Source: CAVQND01 sp049518415 (GTDB lineage Bacteria; Verrucomicrobiota; Verrucomicrobiia; Limisphaerales; UBA8199). From it: 64,000 bases of DNA. Location of the stretch: the NCBI GenBank assembly GCA_049518415.1, contig JBEKRX010000002.1, forward strand, positions 62,001 to 126,000. Direction: 5' to 3'. Below the pieces are notes generated by a model that saw nothing but the letters and a program-made list of their open reading frames with translations, searched no databases and was not told the DNA's origin. The translations under genes were made by a program, and so were the position numbers. This document shows, piece by piece, positions 41,957 to 50,165 of this stretch. Within the stretch, counting starts at the first letter, position 1. Each line of letters opens with the position of its first letter.

Positions 41957-43084
41957 TCACTGGAAGAGCTTCCTGGCCTTTTCGAAGAAGCTTTGGGTGA
42001 TGGGGCTTTCCTTGGCGGTGCACAGTTCGGAGAATTCGAGGAGCTTGGCCTTTTGCGCCGCGTTGAGGTGGGTGGGCACCTCGATGTGGAAGCGAACATG
42101 CAGGTCGCCGTAGCCGTAGCCCTGGAGGTTCTTGACGCCTTTGCCTTTAAGGCGAAACAGGGCACCGGGCTGTGTGCCGGGCGGGACCTTGACGGGAGTC
42201 GTTCCGTGGAGGGTCGGCACCTCGATTTCGGCGCCCAGGGCGGCTTGCACGAAGGTAATCGGGACTTCACACAGCAGGTCGTCGCCGTCCCGCTGGAAGA
42301 TTTCGTGCGGGCGGACATGGAGCACCACGTACAAGTCGCCCGGCGGGCCGCCACGGTAGCCGGCCTCGCCATTGCCCAAGGAGCGCAGGCGGGAGCCGGT
42401 GTCCACCCCGGCCGGAATGCGCAAGGTGATCTTGGAAGCGGCCTCGCGGCGGCCGGTGCCGCGACAGGCCTTGCATGGCCGCTCGATGACGCGCCCGGCG
42501 CCCTGGCAATGCGGACAGGCCTGCCGGACGCTGAAGATGCCGCGCGAGGTGATCACCTGGCCGCGTCCGCCGCAGGTCGAGCAGGTCCGCACCCGGGAGC
42601 CGGCCTCGGCGCCGCTGGCCTGGCAAGCCTCGCAACGCTCCGCCTTGGCGAGGGCAATCTCTCGCTCGCACCCCTGGGCGGCCTCCTCGAAAGCCAGCTC
42701 CATGTCGTAGCGGAGATCGTCGCCACGGTGCGGCTGGGTCGGGTCGGCCCTGCCCCCGCCGAACAGGTCTTCGAAGATGCTCCCCCCGCCGAAGACTTCG
42801 CGGAAGATCTCGAAAGGGTCGTGGAAACCGCCGGTCCGGGCATAGGCGCCGGCGCGCCGGTCGAACGCGGCGTGGCCATACTGATCGTAAGCCGCCCGCT
42901 CTTGCGGGTCGCTGAGCACTTCATAGGCTTCGCCCAGTTCCTTGAACTTTTCTTCGGCGGTCTTGTCGCCCGGGTTTTTGTCCGGATGATACTCCACCGC
43001 CAGCTTCCGGTAGGCCTTCTTGATTTCGTCTGCCGCCGCGTCTCTTGCCACCCCGAGGACTTCGTAATAGTCGCGTTTGGGCAT
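41957..43084 (-). CDS. dnaJ: Chaperone protein DnaJ
   Basis: 375 residues. J-domain with HPD at 33-35; Gly/Phe-rich linker (FGGGSIFEDLFGGG). Four zinc-binding CxxC pairs at 151/154, 168/171, 190/193 and 204/207; the first repeat is CEACQASG, lacking the usual second Gly. The C-terminal substrate domains are complete (GDLYVVLHVRPHEIFQRDGD). It delivers clients to DnaK. grpE ends 3 bp upstream on the same strand, so this is a grpE-dnaJ operon; dnaK is elsewhere. Confidence 0.96.
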   Translation of the reverse strand: MPKRDYYEVLGVARDAAADEIKKAYRKLAVEYHPDKNPGDKTAEEKFKELGEAYEVLSDPQERAAYDQYGHAAFDRRAGAYARTGGFHDPFEIFREVFGGGSIFEDLFGGGRADPTQPHRGDDLRYDMELAFEEAAQGCEREIALAKAERCEACQASGAEAGSRVRTCSTCGGRGQVITSRGIFSVRQACPHCQGAGRVIERPCKACRGTGRREAASKITLRIPAGVDTGSRLRSLGNGEAGYRGGPPGDLYVVLHVRPHEIFQRDGDDLLCEVPITFVQAALGAEIEVPTLHGTTPVKVPPGTQPGALFRLKGKGVKNLQGYGYGDLHVRFHIEVPTHLNAAQKAKLLEFSELCTAKESPITQSFFEKARKLFQ

Positions 43085-43087
43085 GGG

Positions 43088-43660
43088 CTAGGCGGCGGGT
43101 TGTTTGGCCACGATCACACTGGCCGGTCGGAGGAGACGCTCGCGCAGGCGATAGCCTTTGCGCAGTTGCTGCACCACCTGGCCCTCGGGCGCGTCCGTGG
43201 TTTCCTGCTGGGACACCGCCTCATGCAGTTTCGGGTCGAACCGCTGGCCCAGTGCCTCGACTTCTTCCAACCCGGCTTCCAGCAGGGCGTGGCGGAGTTG
43301 TCCGTAAATCATGGCGATGCCCGTTTGCAGCGACTGGGCGGCCTGATCCTGGGTAGTCTGCGCCGCCGCCAGCGCCATGTCAAAGTTATCCAGCACCAGG
43401 ATCAACTTGTGGACCAGCGCTTCATTGGCGAAGCGGGTCGCCTCCTGCTTTTCCCGCGCGGCGCGCTTCCTGTAATTGTCGAAGTCAGCCGTGGTGCGCA
43501 GCAAGCGTTCCCAGTGTTCGTCGGCCTTGGCGGCGCGCTCTTTTAAGTCCTGCAGTTGCTCCGCAGTTACGGTCGCCGGTTCGACCGCCACCAGCGGTTC
43601 AGCCCCCTCGGGCGAGCCTGCCGCCGCCGGTCTTGCGTTTTCCACATCCGTCGCTTTCAT
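43088..43660 (-). CDS. grpE: GrpE nucleotide exchange factor
   Basis: 190 residues. An acidic, disordered start is followed by a coiled coil (LKERAAKADEHWERLLRTTA) and the GrpE core DFDNYRKRAAREKQEATRFA. FDPKLHEAVSQQET and GYRLRERLLRPASVIVA complete the beta domain. It releases ADP from DnaK. ATG at 43660 is preferred because AGGAAG lies 9 bp upstream; an in-frame TTG is six codons earlier. A possible heat-shock promoter lies directly upstream. Confidence 0.93.
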   Translation of the reverse strand: MKATDVENARPAAAGSPEGAEPLVAVEPATVTAEQLQDLKERAAKADEHWERLLRTTADFDNYRKRAAREKQEATRFANEALVHKLILVLDNFDMALAAAQTTQDQAAQSLQTGIAMIYGQLRHALLEAGLEEVEALGQRFDPKLHEAVSQQETTDAPEGQVVQQLRKGYRLRERLLRPASVIVAKQPAA

Positions 43661-43682
43661 GGAACAGAGCTTCCTCAAGTAA

Positions 43683-43712
43683 TACGTTGGGGAAAAATAA
43701 ACGATTGTTCAC
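43683..43712 (-). promoter_or_regulatory. Possible sigma-32-type heat-shock promoter
   Basis: Minus strand: GTGAAC (43712-43707; consensus CTTGAA), 14-15-bp spacer, CCCCAACGT (43692-43684; consensus CCCCATNT). It ends ~24 bp before the grpE ATG. The match is partial, but position and gene fit. Confidence 0.35.
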
Positions 43713-43713
43713 G

Positions 43714-44197
43714 CCCCGGCAAGGGAAAGCGCGTCCCGTCCCTCAAGCGCCCCGGCTTGCCCTCGGGCGCCGAAGCAGTCCGGCAGTTTGGTGGCGGCGG
43801 CGGCGCGCTGAGCGGCTACAAAGCCGGCGCCAAATTATAGGTGCAAAGGCGGCGGCGCTCGCCTATGAATGGGGGTGAACCGATGAAACGCCATTCCGAA
43901 CGAGACCCTGGCGGGAGCAGGGCAGGGGGCGGTGAAGAGGGACGGGAGCCTCTGTGGAGGGAGCCAAGACGGGCGCATTCACCAGTGGTTGACGCTCGGC
44001 CGGAGGGCAGAGGTCGAGGTCTGCGCGGTGAGCATTGCCTGCTCGCGCAGAGCTGGAGGTCTGCGCTCCGCCACTCCGCCGGGCCGGGGTGTCGCCAAGG
44101 ACTGGCGAATGCCCCCAGGCAAGAGGCGAAGGTCGTTTTGTGCTTGCAGAGCAGCCTGGCCGACTGTTTAATTACACCGATGAACTGAGCGAGGCCT
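43714..44197. other. 480-bp spacer without a gene
   Basis: No frame with a recognisable product on either strand. The sequence resembles the basic/Pro-coding filler of other spacers in this window. It holds the upstream region of the NfeD-like gene, whose ATG (44198) follows GAGG by 3 bp. Confidence 0.4.
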
Positions 44198-44767
44198 ATG
44201 GACATCGTCATCTACTCAATCTGTTTCGGAGTCGGGCTCCTGTTTGCGGTTATCAGCGCGTTCCTGGGCCACCTGTTCGGGGGGCACGGTGTGGACGGGG
44301 GTCACGTTGACCTGGGCACGGGGGGGCATGCGGAAGCGGGATTCCAGGAGACCGGCATGCCCGGGCTGTCGCCGTTCAGTCCCACCACCATCACTTCGTT
44401 TATCACCGCCTTCGGCGGCTTCGGTTTGATCTTTACCCGCCTCCCAGCGACGCGCAGCCCCTGGATCAGCGCGCCCCTGGCTACGCTGGGCGCCCTCCTC
44501 ACGGCGGCCGGCGTGGTCCTGCTCTTTGGGTGGGTCTTTCACAAAACCCAAAGTTCCAGTGAATCGCACATCGCCACCCTCGTCGGCATGACCGCCACCA
44601 TTATCACGCCCATTCCCCCCGGTGGCGTCGGCGAAATCGCCTACGTCCAGGCCGGCACCCGTTACAGCGCCCCCGCGCGCGATGAGCGCGGCGCCCCGGT
44701 TGCCAATGGCCAAACCGTAAAAATCGTCCGCATCGTCGGCTCGCAGTTCTACGTCGTCCCCGTTTAA
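44198..44767 (+). CDS. NfeD-like membrane protein
   Basis: 189 residues. An N-terminal membrane segment (IYSICFGVGLLFAVISAFLG), a Gly/His-rich loop, two more membrane segments (SFITAFGGFGLIF and TLGALLTAAGVVLLFGWVF), and a C-terminal OB-like beta domain (LVGMTATIITPIPPGGVGEI). This is the short NfeD1b-like form without protease domain. It is usually encoded next to a stomatin/flotillin; the flotillin gene follows 47 bp downstream, as here. Confidence 0.8.
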   Translation: MDIVIYSICFGVGLLFAVISAFLGHLFGGHGVDGGHVDLGTGGHAEAGFQETGMPGLSPFSPTTITSFITAFGGFGLIFTRLPATRSPWISAPLATLGALLTAAGVVLLFGWVFHKTQSSSESHIATLVGMTATIITPIPPGGVGEIAYVQAGTRYSAPARDERGAPVANGQTVKIVRIVGSQFYVVPV

Positions 44768-44814
44768 TGACTCAACGAACCTGTCCCTGAAGCCTCCGAA
44801 AAACATTACCCGCT

Positions 44815-46347
44815 ATGAACCTTCCTGTCCTCCTCGCTCAAGCCATCCCCAACCCGGGCGTCATCGCCCTCGTGGTCGCCGGCATTGTGGTCGTCGTCAT
44901 CCTGTTGTTGGCCATTTGGGCCAGCCGTTACACCAAGGTCGGCCCGAACCAGGTGCTGGTGGTTGCCGGTCGCAAACACCGCTACGTCGACCCGGATGGC
45001 ACCGTCCAGAGCCGCGGCTTTCGCGTCGTCAAAGGCGGCGGCACCTTCATTATCCCGGTCCTCGAAAAAATGGACCTGCTGTCCCTGGAATTGCTGACCA
45101 TCGATGTCAACACGCCGGAAGTCTATACCAGCAAGGGCGTGCCAGTACAGGTGGATGGGGTCGCCCAGATCAAGGTCAAAGGCGACGACGTCTCGATCTC
45201 CACGGCCGCCGAGCAGTTCCTGAGCAAGGGCACCGATGACATTAAGAACATCGCCACCCAAACTCTCGAAGGCCATTTGCGCGCCATCCTCGGCACCATG
45301 ACGGTCGAAGATATTTATCAGAACCGCGACGCCTTCGCCTCGAAAGTGCAGGAAGTGGCCGCCGGGGACATGGCCAACATGGGCCTGGGCATCGTCAGCT
45401 TTACCATCCGTGACATCCGGGACAAACAGGGTTACCTGGACGCCCTGGGCAAGCCGCGCATCGCCCAGGTCAAACGCGACGCCCAAATCGCCCAGGCCGA
45501 GGCCGACCGCGACGCCGTCATCCGCACCGCCCAGGCCCAACAGGCCGGCCAGGAAGCCAAGTTCGCCGCCGACACGAAGATCGCCGAAGCCAACCGGGAT
45601 TACTCGATGAACGTGGCCAATTACACGGCCTCGGTGAACGAACAGAAGGCCCAGGCCGACCTGGCCTACGACCTGCAAAAATACAAGACCGGCCAACTGG
45701 TCAAAGCGGAGGAGGTGCAGGTCAACATCATCGAAAAACAGAAGCAGATCGAGCTCCAGGAACAGGAAATCCGCCGCCGACAGAAGGAACTTGAGGCCAA
45801 CGTGCAGAAGCCGGCCGACGCCGAACGCTACCGGGTCGAGACCCTGGCCAATGCCCGCAAGTTCCAGTTGGAGACCGAGGCCGGCGGCACCGCCGCCGCC
45901 ACCAAGGCCACCGGCTTCGCCAATGCCGACGTCACCAAGGCCACCGGCTTTGCTGAGGCCGAAGCCCAGAAAGCCAAAGGCCTGGCCCAGGCCGAGATCA
46001 TCGAAGCCCAAGGCAAAGCCACCGCCGAGGCCATGCGCATGAAGGCCGAGTCCTTCAAGCAATACAACGAGGCGGCCGTCGTCGAAATGATTATCCGCGT
46101 GCTCCCCGAGGTGGCGGGCAAGATCAGCGAACCGCTGGCCAAGACCGAGCGGATAGTCATTATCAACTCCGGCAGCGGCCCCGGCGGCGGGGCCAGCAAG
46201 CTCACCGGCGACGTCACCCAAATCGTCGCCCAACTGCCGCCCGTCATCGAGAGCCTCACCGGCATCAAGCTCGAGCAATTGCTCGAACAGGTGCCCGGCC
46301 TCAAAAAATCAGTGAGTGCCCCCGCCGGCGATGGCCAGAAGAAATGA
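44815..46347 (+). CDS. floT: Flotillin-like scaffold protein
   Basis: 510 residues. An N-terminal membrane hairpin (VIALVVAGIVVVVILLLAIW), an SPFH/PHB domain (about 40-200; GPNQVLVVAGRKHRYVDPDG, VDVNTPEVYTSKGV-type strands) and a long Ala/Glu/Lys/Gln coiled coil (~230-420) with near-repeats KATGFANADVTKATGFAEAE. The tail resembles FloT/YuaG. Flotillins organise ordered membrane domains with NfeD. Likely an operon with the NfeD-like gene before and the small PLDc_N-type gene after (17 bp gap). Confidence 0.92.
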   Translation: MNLPVLLAQAIPNPGVIALVVAGIVVVVILLLAIWASRYTKVGPNQVLVVAGRKHRYVDPDGTVQSRGFRVVKGGGTFIIPVLEKMDLLSLELLTIDVNTPEVYTSKGVPVQVDGVAQIKVKGDDVSISTAAEQFLSKGTDDIKNIATQTLEGHLRAILGTMTVEDIYQNRDAFASKVQEVAAGDMANMGLGIVSFTIRDIRDKQGYLDALGKPRIAQVKRDAQIAQAEADRDAVIRTAQAQQAGQEAKFAADTKIAEANRDYSMNVANYTASVNEQKAQADLAYDLQKYKTGQLVKAEEVQVNIIEKQKQIELQEQEIRRRQKELEANVQKPADAERYRVETLANARKFQLETEAGGTAAATKATGFANADVTKATGFAEAEAQKAKGLAQAEIIEAQGKATAEAMRMKAESFKQYNEAAVVEMIIRVLPEVAGKISEPLAKTERIVIINSGSGPGGGASKLTGDVTQIVAQLPPVIESLTGIKLEQLLEQVPGLKKSVSAPAGDGQKK

Positions 46348-46364
46348 AGTAAACCCAAGCGCCT

Positions 46365-46604
46365 ATGTTCGCGATCTTTCACCTCTTCGGCATTTTCGGA
46401 TGGCTGTCCGCGCTGTTCTTGGCGCCCTTGGTCTTGCTGGTGTTCGCGTTCTGGATTTGGATGCTCATCCATGCCCTCACGAATCGGGGCCTGGGCGATG
46501 GGGAGAAAGTCGCCTGGGTGCTGGTCATCCTGTGCCTGCATTTCCTGGGCGCCCTGATTTACTTTTTTGTCGCGCGACCCAGGCAGGTCAGTGCCAGCCT
46601 GTGA
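46365..46604 (+). CDS. Small membrane protein with PLDc_N-type domain
   Basis: 79 residues, two membrane segments: WLSALFLAPLVLLVFAFWIW and KVAWVLVILCLHFLGALIYF, ending FFVARPRQ. The pattern W-VLVI--F-GALIYFFVxR is the phospholipase D N-terminal (PLDc_N) membrane domain, here stand-alone. The function of the isolated domain is unknown. It starts 17 bp after the flotillin gene. Confidence 0.7.
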   Translation: MFAIFHLFGIFGWLSALFLAPLVLLVFAFWIWMLIHALTNRGLGDGEKVAWVLVILCLHFLGALIYFFVARPRQVSASL

Positions 46605-46707
46605 GCGCGCGCCGGGTCGAATCGGGTATGCAGAAGGGAGTGCCCGCGCGCAGGTCGGACGCTATCCCACCATCGCAGCACTGGCCCGCCTGAAGGAGTG
46701 AATTGCC

Positions 46708-47535
46708 ATGCGTTTGCTCGAAGCCATCATTGACGCCAATCACCGGGCGCTGGCCGGTGACGCCTCGGCGGGACTGCATCCGGCGGACTTTGCCGACGAA
46801 CTGCCCGTCGTGGCGCTCACCTGTATTGACCTGCGGCTCAACCGGCTCTTGCCGCAGGTGCTGGGCGTGCCGGAAGACCAATTCATCTGGCTGCGCAACG
46901 CGGGCAACATCATTACCGGTCCGCTCAGCAGCACGATCCGCTCGCTGGCCCTGGCGTGCGCCCTCAAGGGCGGCCAGGCCATCGTCATTATCGGCCATAC
47001 CGACTGCCTGGTCGGCAAGGTCACCACCATGCAATTGATCGACCGCTTTCGCGCCCTCGGCATCAACCGGGAGCAGTTGCCGGAAAACCTCAACGAGTAT
47101 TTCGGCACCTTCGCCAGCGAACAGGCCAACATTATCAAGGCCGCCGACCTTGCCCGGCACAGCCCCCTGATCAGCCCCAGGATAGCTGTGCACGGCCTGC
47201 TGGTGGACATCGAGAGCGGCAGGCTCGATTGGCTGGTCAACGGCTATGAAGCGCTCGAGCTCCTGACCGCTCAATTGCCTGGGCCGGCCGCACACCCCGG
47301 CCCCGTCCAGTCGCTCGGCGCCTCCAATCTCAGCGCCTTGAACTTACCCCAAGCCAAGATCGGCGAGACGGTTGGGAAGATGGAGAATTGGCCAACCCAG
47401 GCAACCCAGCCAACCCAGCCAACCGAAACCAAACCGCCGGCCGCCCCGCCGGCGCCGCCGCCCCCAGTGCCCCCGAGAATTCCCATACCACCGCCGATTA
47501 AACCCAAGTTGCACTTCCGCAAGGGACCGGGATAA
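46708..47535 (+). CDS. Beta-class carbonic anhydrase with Pro-rich tail
   Basis: 275 residues. Zinc ligands C39, H97 and C100 (CIDLR and GHTDC) and the Asp41-Arg43 dyad are intact, so reversible CO2 hydration is expected. LRNAGNIITGPLSSTIRSLA is the conserved substrate-pocket segment. After ~205 residues comes a ~70-residue tail rich in Thr-Gln-Pro and Pro (WPTQATQPTQPTETKPPAAP) ending in basic residues. The tail is encoded partly by a 9-10-bp periodic repeat (47390-47430) that resembles repeats in spacers. The next gene starts 2 bp later. Confidence 0.88.
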   Translation: MRLLEAIIDANHRALAGDASAGLHPADFADELPVVALTCIDLRLNRLLPQVLGVPEDQFIWLRNAGNIITGPLSSTIRSLALACALKGGQAIVIIGHTDCLVGKVTTMQLIDRFRALGINREQLPENLNEYFGTFASEQANIIKAADLARHSPLISPRIAVHGLLVDIESGRLDWLVNGYEALELLTAQLPGPAAHPGPVQSLGASNLSALNLPQAKIGETVGKMENWPTQATQPTQPTETKPPAAPPAPPPPVPPRIPIPPPIKPKLHFRKGPG

Positions 47536-47537
47536 TC

Positions 47538-48188
47538 ATGACCGGCCACCTCGCGAAACAGCGCCGCGGCTGCCTTTATTATGGGTGTCTCGCTGGCTCG
47601 GCCCTGCTGATGGTGGTCCTGGTGGCCGCCCTCCTGGGCTTGCTCTACTTCAAGAAGGCGCTCAACGAATTCACCGACACCCGGCCGGCGCCGGTGCCGC
47701 CCGCTCGAGTCTCGCCCGCCCAGCTTGACCAGCTCCAACGACGGATCGAGGCCTTCGAGCAGACCGTCCGCGCCCATCGGCCCGCCGCCCCGCTGGCCTT
47801 GAGCGCCGATGACCTCAACGCCCTCATCGCTACGGACCCCGACCTCCAGGCCCTGAAAGGCAAACTCTACGTCACCATCGAAACCAACCAGTTGAAAGGC
47901 CAAGTGTGCGTGCCGCTCGCAGAAGCGGGCTTGCAGTTCTTCCCGGGCCGCTACCTCAATGGCATCGCCACCTTTGGCCTCGCCCTCAGCAACGGGGCCC
48001 TCCGGCTCAACGCCCGCAGCGTCCGCGTCAGGGGCAAGGCCCTGCCCGGCCTTTTCCTGAAGCGAATCCGCAAACAGAACCTCGCCCAGCGACTCAACGC
48101 CGACCCTCGCGTGGCCAATGCCCTGGACCGGCTTCAAGACCTCCAGGTCAAGGACGACCAGCTCCTCTTCGTGCCCAAGCCGGATTAG
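47538..48188 (+). CDS. Membrane-anchored protein of unknown function
   Basis: 216 residues. A basic N-terminus, one membrane segment (GCLAGSALLMVVLVAALLGL), a Pro-rich linker, then a soluble domain (LALSADDLNALIATDPDLQA...LKGKLYVTIETNQLKGQVCV...). I do not recognise the family; the repeated beta-rich pattern resembles small periplasmic lipid/ligand-binding-like domains, which is a guess. Start 2 bp after the carbonic anhydrase stop suggests co-translation. Confidence 0.7.
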   Translation: MTGHLAKQRRGCLYYGCLAGSALLMVVLVAALLGLLYFKKALNEFTDTRPAPVPPARVSPAQLDQLQRRIEAFEQTVRAHRPAAPLALSADDLNALIATDPDLQALKGKLYVTIETNQLKGQVCVPLAEAGLQFFPGRYLNGIATFGLALSNGALRLNARSVRVRGKALPGLFLKRIRKQNLAQRLNADPRVANALDRLQDLQVKDDQLLFVPKPD

Positions 48189-48249
48189 CACACCGTTTCA
48201 TTCCGCGCGTCCGCGCCAACTCGGTTGCGGGCCCGCCGCGCTGGGGCGC

Positions 48250-49473
48250 TCAGCCGGCCAGCAGTTGCTGCACCGCAATGCCGCGCAGCTCGAATAACCG
48301 CCGAATGGCGTCCTCGATCAGGTTGTTCGGACACGAAGCGCCGGCGGTGATGCCGACGGTGACCTTGCCCGGCGGCAGCCAGTGGTGCGTCTCGACCTCG
48401 GCGTGCTTGTGCTGGTCGTAATGAACGATGAGGTCGTCCGCTTTCATCTTGGCGGCATTCTTGATGAAGTAGGTGGGCAGCTTGGCCTCGCCCATTTCCG
48501 CCAGGTGCGAGGTGTTCGAGGAATTGTAGCCGCCGATGACCAGCAGCAGGTCGGGCGGTTCGCGCAGGAGCTTTTCCAGGGCGTCCTGCCGGTCCTGCGT
48601 GGCGCCGCAAATCGTGTCGAAGAAACGAAAATGCTCCGGGAGGGCCGCCTGGCCGTACTTCCTGGCCATCGCCGCCTTCAAGCGCCGCTGCACTTCCTCG
48701 GTCTCCCCGCGCAACATGGTGGTTTGGTTGGCCACCCCGATCGCCTGCAAGTGCAGGTCCGGATCAAACCCTTCGGAATACGCCCCTTTGAACTTCTCCA
48801 GGAAATCTTCCTTGCTTCCGCCATGGACGATGTAATGGCAGAGGTAATCGGTTTCCAGGAGCGTGAAGACGACCAGGTAATGGCCGGCGCCGCTGGCCCG
48901 CGCTTGGGAGGTGGTGGCCATCGTCTCCTCGTGCCGCGCCTTGCCATGAATGATGCTCGTGACCGAGTCCTTGGAATACTGGCGCACCCGTTTCCAGACG
49001 CTCATCACGTCCCCGCACGTCGTGTCCACAAACAGGCAGCCCTTCTCCTCGAGCTTCCGCCGCGTGGACACCTCCGTGCCGAAAGCGGGCACGATCACAA
49101 TGTCCTCCGGCCGCAAGCGGTCGATCTCCTCCGCGCGCGGGCGGCCGGCAATAGTGACAATCCCCATCCGGCGAAGCTGGTCGTTGACTTCCGGGTTATG
49201 AATAATCTCCCCCAGCAGAAAAATCCGCCGCTCCGGGTAGGCCCGGCAGGCCGCGTAGGCCAGGTCAATCGCCCGCTCGACCCCATAACAAAAGCCAAAC
49301 TCCTTCGCCAGTTTGATGGTCAGGTCCCCGGCCGAGAGGATATGGCCGCTGGCGCGAATGCGCTCCACCAGGTCGCTCCGGTAATGCGAGAGCACCTGGG
49401 CCTGCACTGCCGCCATGATGTCCGGGCGGCGCAGATTGACCTTCTGCGGCACTGTCGCGGCTTCCGTTGACAT
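48250..49473 (-). CDS. ispH: 4-hydroxy-3-methylbut-2-enyl diphosphate reductase
   Basis: 407 residues, the long plant/cyanobacterial-type IspH (LytB). The [4Fe-4S] cysteines are C62 (FGFCYGVERA), C153 (DTTCGDV) and C289 (DTICGATQ). IHGKARHEETMATTS, GGYNSSNTSHLAEM and VGITAGASCPNNLIEDAIR are conserved substrate-site segments. It catalyses the last step of the MEP isoprenoid pathway. Start at ATG 49473. Transcribed alone, convergent with the gene to its left. Confidence 0.95.
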   Translation of the reverse strand: MSTEAATVPQKVNLRRPDIMAAVQAQVLSHYRSDLVERIRASGHILSAGDLTIKLAKEFGFCYGVERAIDLAYAACRAYPERRIFLLGEIIHNPEVNDQLRRMGIVTIAGRPRAEEIDRLRPEDIVIVPAFGTEVSTRRKLEEKGCLFVDTTCGDVMSVWKRVRQYSKDSVTSIIHGKARHEETMATTSQARASGAGHYLVVFTLLETDYLCHYIVHGGSKEDFLEKFKGAYSEGFDPDLHLQAIGVANQTTMLRGETEEVQRRLKAAMARKYGQAALPEHFRFFDTICGATQDRQDALEKLLREPPDLLLVIGGYNSSNTSHLAEMGEAKLPTYFIKNAAKMKADDLIVHYDQHKHAEVETHHWLPPGKVTVGITAGASCPNNLIEDAIRRLFELRGIAVQQLLAG

Positions 49474-49606
49474 ACTCCAAAGACTCTAACACAGGCCCCC
49501 GACCCGTCCAGCACAAAGCTGGTAAACACACTCCCCAACCTGCTCCACCAACCGTCCTGGATAGCGCTTCCTATAACCCGACGGCTGGCCGGATGGTGAA
49601 AGTCGT

Positions 49607-49629
49607 TTCAAATCCTGTCGCTCCGACCA
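49607..49629 (+). other. tRNA-Pro 3'-end fragment (att-like)
   Basis: 23 bp identical to the last 23 bp of the intact tRNA-Pro at 53334-53356, including CCA (TTCAAATCCTGTCGCTCCGA then CCA). No D-arm or anticodon arm precedes it. Such 3' copies usually mark integration at a tRNA gene. Confidence 0.7.
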
Positions 49630-49745
49630 TGATGCCGCTTCGGAAATGGCGAGTGCTAATGAACACTCGCCCGATTGCCAAGCCGCCCCCTTCGTTTTAC
49701 GGCCCCTTCGTTTTAGCCGGTTTTACTTGCGCAGAGGACGGGGGG

Positions 49746-49984
49746 GCGCGTCCTGACACTGCCGCCAATTCCACTCTGCCCGCGCGCAGCGCGGCATTCT
49801 TCCGCCCTGTAGGGGCGGATACATACCAGCCCAGGGCAAGGCCCGTCCCGCTCCGAGCGGGACAGGCCGCCGCCCTGGGTAAAGCGGAAAAATGGATCAC
49901 CCCCCTCCCATGCGCTCCGAGCGCATGGGAGGGGGGAAGGGGGGAGGGCTTCCGCCCGCGCTCGGTGGCAGTGTCAGGATGCGC
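49746..49984. mobile_element. MITE-like palindromic element
   Basis: About 239 bp bounded by ~21-bp terminal inverted repeats (49746-49766 and 49964-49984, sharing TCCTGACACTGCC). The interior holds two perfect CCG-triloop hairpins (49845-49863 and 49900-49936) and an outer pair CCCAGGGC/GCCCTGGG. No coding capacity and no transposase nearby. Target-site duplication not established. Confidence 0.5.
49900..49936. repeat. Perfect 17-bp-stem hairpin with CCG loop
   Basis: Arms 49900-49916 and 49920-49936 pair without mismatch around CCG (core GCGCTCCGAGCGC). No T-tract follows on either strand, so it is unlikely to be a terminator. Confidence 0.75.
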
Positions 49985-50165
49985 AGGACGGGGCCTTTTC
50001 GCCAAAAGAAGTTGACTTCCTTCTTCAAATCTCGCAGCGTGGGGGATGGACTGCGAAGCGTTGTCGCCGTTGTTTCGTCGTCAGGCCCAGTCAACCAGTT
50101 CCACCGGACGGACGAATTTGCGCCGAGGCTTCCGACCCACTGTCAATCACCAACCCAGGAACAAT

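Noticed and set aside
41993..43546. 517-codon plus-strand frame opposite dnaJ-grpE
   Set aside because: Antisense shadow of two unmistakable chaperone genes.
44806..46278. 490-codon minus-strand frame opposite flotillin
   Set aside because: Gly/Asp/Leu-rich antisense of a coiled-coil gene; the plus-strand product is a clear flotillin.
49900..49936. Very stable hairpin considered as a terminator
   Set aside because: No T-tract on either strand and no gene ending nearby; better explained as a REP/MITE component.
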